A DNA stretch of 5,751 nt from an uncultured Alistipes sp. (lineage in GTDB: Bacteria; Bacteroidota; Bacteroidia; Bacteroidales; Rikenellaceae), in the NCBI GenBank assembly GCA_937895825.1, contig CALBKP010000092.1, positions 1 to 5,751 on the forward strand, read 5' to 3'. Shown one piece after another: positions 1 to 4,925 of the stretch. Both the position numbers and the translations under genes were made by a program. The notes below the pieces were generated by a model that saw only the letters and a program-made list of their open reading frames with translations, did no database searches and was not told the origin of the DNA. The first letter of the stretch is position 1. Each line of letters starts with the position of its first letter.

Positions 1-1
1 C

Positions 2-991
2 CTTCGCCGCTCGGGTAAGAAGGTGATGCTTGTATGTAATAAGGTTGATACCTACGACCTTATCTACTTCTCGCACGAGTTCCATTCACTTGGTCTTGGT
101 GAGCCCTACTGCATCAGCTCAATGTCTGGCAGTGGCACGGGTGATATGATGGATGCCATCCTTGCCAACCTCCCCGAGGATACCACGGCCGAGTACGATG
201 CATCGCTCCCACGCATCGCCATCGTTGGCCGTCCTAACGTGGGTAAGTCGTCGATGACAAATGCCCTTCTGGGTCAGGAGCGTAATATCGTTACCAACGT
301 AGCTGGTACCACTCGCGACTCAATACATACGCGCTACAACATGTATGGCATGGACTTTTACCTTATCGATACGGCAGGTATGCGTAAGAAAGGTAAGGTG
401 ACTGAGGATCTCGAGTTCTACTCTGTTATGCGCTCGATTCGCGCAATTGAAAACTCCGACGTATGTGTACTTATGCTCGATGCAGAGCAGGGTATTGAGT
501 CGCAGGACTTGAATATTCACAACCTCATCGTACGTAACCGTAAGGGTTGTGTCATTGTTGTAAATAAGTGGGACCTTGTGGAGAAGGATAGCAACACTAT
601 GAAGGTGTGGCGCGAGTTCCTTGAGAAGAAGCTCGCACCGTTTAGCGACATACCTATCATCTTTACCTCGGTAATCAACAAGCAGCGTATCCTCGATGTA
701 CTTCAGGCTGCGATCCGAGTATATCAGTCGCGCAAGCGCCGTATCTCTACATCGGAGCTCAACGACTTCTTCTTGCCACTTATCGAGAACTATCCCCCGG
801 CTGCAACGAAGGGTAAGTACATCAAGATTAAGTACGTCACGCAGCTACCCACGCCTACTCCGCAGTTTGCGTTCTTCGTGAATCTACCGCAGTACATTAA
901 GGAGTCGTATCGTCGCTTCCTCGAGAACAAACTACGCGAGGAGTGGGATTTCTCGGGAGTGCCTATCCAAATCTACTTCCGTCAAAAGTAA
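2..991 (+). CDS. der: Ribosome biogenesis GTPase Der (EngA), 5' end missing at window edge
   Basis: Der is a cytosolic GTPase with two tandem G domains and a C-terminal KH-like domain; it acts in maturation of the 50S ribosomal subunit. The frame is open from base 2, giving 329 visible residues; about 107 N-terminal residues (most of G domain 1) lie outside the window, judging from a usual length near 436. What remains of G domain 1 is the G4 motif NKVD at visible residues 13-16. G domain 2 is complete: P-loop GRPNVGKSS (from base 227), GTTRD, DTAGMRKKGKV and NKWD. The KH-like domain ends in the typical VPIQIYFRQK. The GTG at 23 is internal, not the true start. The G5 loops read SSM and TSV instead of the common SA; this contact is largely by backbone, so activity is not in doubt. 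The TAA stop (989-991) is also the outer end of a palindrome. The gene converges with the minus-strand operon. Confidence 0.96.
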   Translation, partial: LRRSGKKVMLVCNKVDTYDLIYFSHEFHSLGLGEPYCISSMSGSGTGDMMDAILANLPEDTTAEYDASLPRIAIVGRPNVGKSSMTNALLGQERNIVTNVAGTTRDSIHTRYNMYGMDFYLIDTAGMRKKGKVTEDLEFYSVMRSIRAIENSDVCVLMLDAEQGIESQDLNIHNLIVRNRKGCVIVVNKWDLVEKDSNTMKVWREFLEKKLAPFSDIPIIFTSVINKQRILDVLQAAIRVYQSRKRRISTSELNDFFLPLIENYPPAATKGKYIKIKYVTQLPTPTPQFAFFVNLPQYIKESYRRFLENKLREEWDFSGVPIQIYFRQK

Positions 992-1118
992 TTTGTTGTC
1001 AGAAGGGCGCTTCTTCTGCACCTTAACCATTGGACTGAATGAGAAATACGTCAAGTATGTCCCATTCAGTCCAATTTCTTTATCGGTACCATATATGCGT
1101 ACTTCTGACAACAAATTA
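989..1118. repeat. 130-bp nested palindrome between convergent genes (MITE-like candidate)
   Basis: Outer arms are perfect inverted copies: TAATTTGTTGTCAGAAG at 989-1005 and its reverse complement at 1102-1118 (17/17). After a two-base break, CGC at 1008-1010 also pairs with 1097-1099. Inner arms ATTGGACTGAATG at 1029-1041 and CATTCAGTCCAAT at 1063-1075 match 13/13, and pairing continues imperfectly toward a small loop near 1050-1054. Both arm pairs share almost the same centre (about 1052-1053). The bases between outer and inner arms are only weakly symmetric. Each end carries TA, which could be a target duplication of a small non-coding element, but I see no longer flanking repeat and no transposase. 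The alternative is a native barrier or terminator structure between convergent genes. The structure is certain; its origin is not. Confidence 0.8.
1029..1083 (+). terminator. Probable intrinsic terminator for der
   Basis: On the plus strand the 13-bp perfect inner stem (1029-1041 with 1063-1075) is followed at once by the T-rich tail TTTCTTTAT (1075-1083), the layout of a Rho-independent terminator, beginning 37 bases after the der stop. The loop region can form further pairs. On the minus strand the same hairpin is followed by a purine-rich stretch without a T run, so it is a weaker candidate for ending the opposing operon. Confidence 0.55.
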
Positions 1119-1634
1119 TCTCGCTACTTGGCTTTTGTGAACGATGCGATAGTGCGGGTGGTAGTGGCCGTTATAGCGGCGGCTATGGTGTACAACATAT
1201 TTACCTCGGGCGATAAGCTCGGCAAGGAGTGTCGAGTCGCGCTCGAAGCCATCTATGGCTCGAAGGCGCGAATGGCAGACACGAATAATAGTACTCCACT
1301 CCTCAGCCCAGTTGCGTAGCGCAATGCTATCAGCCACGGGAGCGTAGCCCTCGCTCTGGATAAACATGTCGGCAAGTTCCTCTGCGGTAAGCATGCCGTC
1401 GCGTATGGCGCGCAGGTCTACACGTATGAAATCACCTCTCCAGCCACAAGGCTCATGGTACTCTGCTATTGCACCCTCGCACGCCTCAAGTTCTCGTTCG
1501 ATATATGTCACAACCGCATCGCGCGACTCCACCATGTGTGCTACGCCAAAGCGATCCTGAAACATCGATTTATACACATCTTGCAGCGTAGCGGCGGGGT
1601 AACGGTCGAGCATAGCACAAACCGCCCCACGCAT
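1116..1634 (-). CDS. Conserved hypothetical protein, 172 aa, last gene of the operon
   Basis: I recognise the style of a Bacteroidetes conserved hypothetical but can assign no function. Visible features are LQDVYKSMFQDRFG (residues 17-30) followed by H33, a central GWRGDFIRVDL (64-74), a W-rich stretch near 109-113, and a C-terminal segment rich in His and aromatic residues (HHSRRYNGHYHPHYRIV, 149-165) with five histidines. These could bind a metal or ligand, which is inference. There is no signal peptide or membrane segment from this start. ATG 1634 lies 6 bp after the DUF362 stop and in the same reading frame, with no Shine-Dalgarno sequence, so translation is probably coupled to, or was once fused with, the upstream gene. 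An alternative start is the internal ATG at residue 8. The TAA stop forms the outer end of the palindrome. Expression as a real gene is likely given the length, the operon position and the recognisable motifs. Confidence 0.8.
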   Translation of the reverse strand: MRGAVCAMLDRYPAATLQDVYKSMFQDRFGVAHMVESRDAVVTYIERELEACEGAIAEYHEPCGWRGDFIRVDLRAIRDGMLTAEELADMFIQSEGYAPVADSIALRNWAEEWSTIIRVCHSRLRAIDGFERDSTLLAELIARGKYVVHHSRRYNGHYHPHYRIVHKSQVAR

Positions 1635-1640
1635 TGCTAT

Positions 1641-2609
1641 TCAGTCGAGGTTTACGAGCTCGTAAGCCTTCGAACCGAGGCCAATCTGCTCGGCATAGTC
1701 TACGATATGTGTGCCGTGGCGCGACTTGATACGCTCCAACAGCGGGCCATTGTCGTTGCCCTCCTCAGGGGTGATATTAAAGACGATGTCGAGACATGCC
1801 TGGTCGAGAGCCACGGGGTCGGTCGAAGCGAGGATGCCCACATCCTTAAGCAATGGATCGGCGGGGTGTGCATCGCAATCGCAGTCGATAGACATATTGT
1901 TCATCACGTTGATATAGATGATGTTCCCATCGCCAAAGTAGTCGTGTACCGACTGGGCAGCTGCTGCCATCGACTCCAGGAAGCCGATCTGGTCGCTCGT
2001 GAAGCCCCACATCTCGTCAGGCGACTCGGTGTTACCTACCGAGTGGATGTAAGCCTTGCCGTTACGCGAGGCAATGCCGATAGACTGGTTCTTAAGTACA
2101 CCACCAAAGCCGCCCATAGCGTGACCCTTGAAGTGGGCAAGGTTGATCATAAAGTCGTAGTTCTCGATATTCTTACCAACGAGATTGTACTTCAGATGCG
2201 TAGTGTCCTTTACGGGAATCTTTATTTCGCCCTCGGTGTCCATGATGTCGACATTGGCGATGGCAAAGAAACCGTGTTCGCGGGCAGCCTTAAGATGCTC
2301 CTCCGACGAGAAACGGCGACCGCGATATGCCGTGTTACACTCAACGATGGTACCTTCGACTGACTGCACGAGCTTGCCGATAAGCTCGGGCTTAAGGTAG
2401 TTTTTACCGCCAGGCTCGCCTGTCGAGATCTTTACAGCCACGTTGCCGTGTGCCTCCACGCCCAACGCCTCATATACGCTAACAAGACCCTCTGGGGTAA
2501 TCTCCGTGGTCATATATACCTTAGGTAGTGCTTGCTCGTTATCCTCGGTCTGACTACCACCACATGCAGCCATCATTGCGGCAAGTGCTATTATCGCAAA
2601 TCTCATCAT
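1641..2609 (-). CDS. DUF362-family lipoprotein
   Basis: A 322-residue DUF362 protein. The N-terminus is a lipoprotein signal peptide: Met-Arg, a hydrophobic stretch and lipobox MAAC with the lipidated Cys at 16, followed by Gly-Gly-Ser and an acidic patch (TEDNE) that might direct surface display. The DUF362 hallmarks are ECNTAYRGRR (90-99), the central HFKGHAMGGFGGVLKN (159-174), the cysteine-containing IDCDCDAHPADP (241-252) and GILASTDPVALDQACLDIV (258-276). Some family members carry a 4Fe-4S ferredoxin domain; none is present here, so iron-sulfur electron transfer cannot be assumed. Cys91, 243, 245 and 272 are the non-lipidated cysteines. The biochemical role of the family is poorly known. 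Two consecutive ATG codons offer starts (2609 or 2606); neither has a Shine-Dalgarno sequence. The gene starts 31 bp after the small membrane protein gene and stops 6 bp before the next gene, in the same frame. Confidence 0.9.
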   Translation of the reverse strand: MMRFAIIALAAMMAACGGSQTEDNEQALPKVYMTTEITPEGLVSVYEALGVEAHGNVAVKISTGEPGGKNYLKPELIGKLVQSVEGTIVECNTAYRGRRFSSEEHLKAAREHGFFAIANVDIMDTEGEIKIPVKDTTHLKYNLVGKNIENYDFMINLAHFKGHAMGGFGGVLKNQSIGIASRNGKAYIHSVGNTESPDEMWGFTSDQIGFLESMAAAAQSVHDYFGDGNIIYINVMNNMSIDCDCDAHPADPLLKDVGILASTDPVALDQACLDIVFNITPEEGNDNGPLLERIKSRHGTHIVDYAEQIGLGSKAYELVNLD

Positions 2610-2633
2610 AATATGTTAGGTTATAATATGTTA
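2608..2633. repeat. Two 11-bp direct repeats over the DUF362 gene start
   Basis: ATAATATGTTA occurs at 2608-2618 and again at 2623-2633, exactly 15 bp apart, filling most of the 31-bp gap. Read on the minus strand (TAACATATTAT), the proximal copy runs into the first start codon. It may be a slippage duplication or a site affecting translation initiation; no function is shown. Confidence 0.6.
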
Positions 2634-2640
2634 ATCTCTT

Positions 2641-2928
2641 CTATGCCTGCTCCTTGGGATCATCTTTTACCTCGGCGATAATCTCTACCTCGGACTCGTT
2701 CTTTGGCTGCTCGGTGGGCTCTTTCTCAGGCTCCGAGAGCATGCGTCCGAGCTTACGGAAGATGTTTGCAGAGAATATAGCCAACGTAAACGTTAGGATG
2801 TTGGATACGACAACACCGACATATATCGACAGGTCGAGATATATCGGCAGTGTGATGATCAGGCACTCAAGGATGATGATAAAGAATGCCTCAATTATAA
2901 GCCATATTTTCTTTAGCTGTGTCTTCAT
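2641..2928 (-). CDS. Small two-helix inner-membrane protein, 95 aa, unknown function
   Basis: I do not recognise the family. The basic N-terminus (MKTQLKKIW) precedes a hydrophobic helix at about 8-31 that carries two unusual in-membrane glutamates (E13, E21), a short turn around LDLS (31-34), and a second helix at about 36-57. A basic patch (RKLGR, 58-62) and a strongly charged, Glu/Lys/Pro-rich tail of about 33 residues follow. By the positive-inside rule both ends face the cytoplasm. The tail is probably disordered. The start ATG 2928 has GGAG only one base upstream, too close for a normal Shine-Dalgarno sequence, behind an A-rich leader. The gene sits 27 bp after the CYTH gene and 31 bp before the DUF362 lipoprotein gene, so cotranscription is likely. 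Coding status rests on the coherent membrane topology and tight spacing. Confidence 0.75.
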   Translation of the reverse strand: MKTQLKKIWLIIEAFFIIILECLIITLPIYLDLSIYVGVVVSNILTFTLAIFSANIFRKLGRMLSEPEKEPTEQPKNESEVEIIAEVKDDPKEQA

Positions 2929-2955
2929 GCTCCAGTTGTTTTTTTTGTTATAGTT

Positions 2956-3438
2956 CTATATGCGCTCCTCGTCGCTCCATGCGGAGTAGGGGTGTGCGCG
3001 GAGGTGCGAGTTGTAGAAGCGTCGTTCGCCCGTAACCTCGCGACCAAGCCACTCAGGGCGAGCAAACTCCTCGTCCACGCTCGTAAGCTCCACCTCGGCA
3101 ATCGTGAGTCCGTGGTTGTCGCCCTCGAACTCGTCAACCTCGAAGTAGTGTCCCTCATGCTCGACGATGTAACGATGCTTCTCGATGAGTGCTCCTTCGG
3201 CGAGCTTTAGCAGCTCTAAGGCATCATTAAAGTCTATCTCTCGCTCCCACTCAAAGCGCGAGAGTCCACCGTCGCGCGAGGGCCCTTTAATCGTGAGCCA
3301 TGCCTTATGGTCGCTGATGCGTACGCGAACCGTTCTTTTGCCAGAGGCTATATACCCCTGTACGAGATGTGATACGCTCAGGGCAAGGTGTTTGTACTCG
3401 CCCTGAACCATAAACTTACGCTCTATTTCCTCAGCCAT
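2956..3438 (-). CDS. CYTH / triphosphate tunnel metalloenzyme domain protein
   Basis: A 160-residue single-domain CYTH protein. The family forms an eight-stranded tunnel that binds triphosphate substrates with divalent metal; small bacterial members are often inorganic triphosphatases, while others are class IV adenylate cyclases or thiamine triphosphatases. The signature ExExK motif is EIERK at residues 4-8. Further family features are the basic strand KRTVRVR (34-40), WLTIKG (47-52), FEWEREI (62-68), EKHRYIV (86-92), FEVDEF (99-104) and the acidic strand AEVEL (114-118), which supply the lysines, arginines and glutamates lining the tunnel. The sequence favours tripolyphosphatase, but the substrate cannot be fixed. 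ATG 3438 was chosen over the in-frame ATG at 3474 because the ExExK motif then falls at the usual N-terminal place, the overlap with the peptidase gene vanishes, and a Shine-Dalgarno sequence is correctly placed. Confidence 0.92.
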   Translation of the reverse strand: MAEEIERKFMVQGEYKHLALSVSHLVQGYIASGKRTVRVRISDHKAWLTIKGPSRDGGLSRFEWEREIDFNDALELLKLAEGALIEKHRYIVEHEGHYFEVDEFEGDNHGLTIAEVELTSVDEEFARPEWLGREVTGERRFYNSHLRAHPYSAWSDEERI

Positions 3439-3443
3439 TGTCT

Positions 3444-4832
3444 CTACTCCTCGTATGCGAACATTGGATCCCAAGAGGGGAGCAATATAGGCTTCTGCTC
3501 AAGGAGCTTAAGAGTCTTCTCGGGGATATACTTCTTGTCTACCACCACGCGGAACATATACTCCTCGAACCACTCGTCAGTCATGATGAGGTTACCCTGC
3601 CATCCTGCCGATGGGCCCCAGCTGTTCTCCACCATCCACTTCTTAGGTGCGCCCTCCTCGTCGAGGTCTACGGCGATGAGGGTCATGGCGTGTGACGAGC
3701 CGCTGGCGAAGGTGCGCACGCGCTGCTCCTTGTTCATCGGGAACTCCACGCCCATAAGCGACTCATAGTCGAAGTTAGCGATGTCGAGCGTGCCCTTCTT
3801 CGAAAGCAGGAACTTGCCCACGTCGCACGAGAAGTACATTGCCGTATTATCCTTTATCGAAGCGATAGCCATAGCCTTCACCTCGTCGATAGGGAGGTTG
3901 AGATATACCCAGTTGTCACCATCGTAGACGTGGCGGTCATAGTCAATCTCGTAGACTTTGTAGTACTCGCGTGATGGGTCGTTCATAACCATCACAAAGT
4001 CCTTCTCAAGGTCGATGTCGCCGAAATACTCCTTATAGAACGACTGTGGTGTGTATAGCTTCGTATGTTCAACATTGCCATCCTTGTTGCGGAGGGTCCA
4101 CTCGAACTCAACGGGAGGCTCGCCGTATGCACGTACGAGCATCGAGTATATCTCCTTGAGCATCTCGGTCTTAAGAGCTACAGGTGCACGACGATCGCGC
4201 TGCTCACGAAGTGTGAGACCGAACTCGCGGAGCTTGAGCTTGATGAGGTTACCTACCTGTGCCGTGTTCTTTGATTGGTAGTTGTCGGGCATAATCTCCG
4301 AGGGCACTACGCCATACTTCATCACAAGGTTCGACACACCAGTAAACTGACCACCGTCACTCAATGGGTTCTTAAACAACCACTCCACCTGACGATCCTC
4401 CATTGGGAGGTGCTTGGTGTCAATCACGGCCTGAAGGAATAGGTTTGACTTCTCGAGTTGATCGTAAAAGAAGAGGTAGTTCTGCGAGAACTCCATGCCG
4501 CTGAGGTCGAGGTCGTCAATCATCTTGGCACGCAAGACGTTGAGACCGGTAAATAGCCAGCAACGACCCGACTGATGCTGGTCAGTGATGCCCTTTGTCT
4601 TTACGCGATGCGAGAAGTGTGTGTCGATCATCGCGAGGTTGTCGGCATTAGTGGCAAGCTCCGAAATGTCATTGAGTGCCAAGGCGTTGCGTGCTGCCTT
4701 CTCGGCCTGTGTGTCGCGCTCGGCTGTACGTAGCTCGGTGAGCATCTCCTGGGTGATACCGCCCTTGTCCTGCTGTGCTGAAAGTGTACCCACGCTAAGG
4801 AGTGCGAGGGCCGAGATAAGAACTCTTTTCAT
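3444..4832 (-). CDS. Exported C1B cysteine peptidase (aminopeptidase C / bleomycin hydrolase family)
   Basis: A papain-fold aminopeptidase, 462 residues, close to the family's usual length of about 450 plus a signal peptide. The catalytic set is complete: Gln85 of the oxyanion hole and nucleophile Cys91 in QHQSGRCW, His381 in GSSHAMTLI and Asn403 in VENSWG. The tail ILLPSWDPM (449-457) is typical of the family; in known members the C-terminus reaches into the active site and limits the enzyme to aminopeptidase action. The N-terminus MKRVLISALALLSVGTLSAQ is a signal peptidase I-type signal with probable cleavage after SA (19), so the protein should be periplasmic or outside the cell, unlike the cytosolic PepC of Firmicutes or yeast bleomycin hydrolase. 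A likely job is trimming peptides in the envelope. ATG 4832 has no Shine-Dalgarno sequence but an A-rich leader and a promoter candidate upstream. It is the probable first gene of the five-gene operon. Confidence 0.95.
   Translation of the reverse strand: MKRVLISALALLSVGTLSAQQDKGGITQEMLTELRTAERDTQAEKAARNALALNDISELATNADNLAMIDTHFSHRVKTKGITDQHQSGRCWLFTGLNVLRAKMIDDLDLSGMEFSQNYLFFYDQLEKSNLFLQAVIDTKHLPMEDRQVEWLFKNPLSDGGQFTGVSNLVMKYGVVPSEIMPDNYQSKNTAQVGNLIKLKLREFGLTLREQRDRRAPVALKTEMLKEIYSMLVRAYGEPPVEFEWTLRNKDGNVEHTKLYTPQSFYKEYFGDIDLEKDFVMVMNDPSREYYKVYEIDYDRHVYDGDNWVYLNLPIDEVKAMAIASIKDNTAMYFSCDVGKFLLSKKGTLDIANFDYESLMGVEFPMNKEQRVRTFASGSSHAMTLIAVDLDEEGAPKKWMVENSWGPSAGWQGNLIMTDEWFEEYMFRVVVDKKYIPEKTLKLLEQKPILLPSWDPMFAYEE
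3447..3452 (-). promoter_or_regulatory. Ribosome binding site of the CYTH gene inside the peptidase gene end
   Basis: GAGGAG on the minus strand lies 8 nt before ATG 3438. The six bases are also the last two codons (Glu-Glu) of the upstream peptidase, directly before its TAG stop. This supports the 3438 start and suggests translational coupling. Confidence 0.6.
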
Positions 4833-4873
4833 AATCTTTTATCTTTTTGTTATACGTTTGCGCTTGAAACGTA

Positions 4874-4881
4874 CAAATATA
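4874..4881 (-). promoter_or_regulatory. Bacteroidetes-type -7 promoter element upstream of the peptidase gene
   Basis: TATATTTG on the minus strand matches the Bacteroidetes -7 consensus TAnnTTTG exactly, 41 bp before the start ATG. No good TTTG -33 box is present at the expected 19-21 bp upstream, only T-rich sequence, so strength is uncertain. The leader of roughly 35 nt is A/T rich. Confidence 0.55.
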
Positions 4882-4925
4882 CGAAAAAAGATTGAAAACC
4901 ATCGCTCTTATCTTGAAAAAAATCA

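Noticed and set aside
23..25. GTG at 23 as the start of der
   Set aside because: The frame is open upstream to the window edge and encodes LRRSGKK, the normal Der sequence before NKxD, so the gene is merely cut by the window.
983..1124. Longer target-site duplication around the palindrome
   Set aside because: The flanks CAAAAG and TCTCGC do not match; only the TA at each end could be a duplication.
993..1319. 108-codon plus-strand frame starting in the palindrome
   Set aside because: It begins with TTG in the inverted repeat and continues antisense to the 172-aa gene. The similar-looking peptides from both strands (LSE...IGLN...FSP...SDNKL) are only the palindrome being translated twice.
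1455..2363. 302-codon open frame on the plus strand
   Set aside because: It lies opposite the DUF362 gene and the 172-aa gene, both with clear protein features; its translation shows no domain, and long antisense frames are common with this codon usage.
3439..3474. 12-residue N-terminal extension of the CYTH protein from ATG 3474
   Set aside because: It would overlap the peptidase gene and move the ExExK motif away from its normal place; the 3438 start has a proper Shine-Dalgarno sequence.
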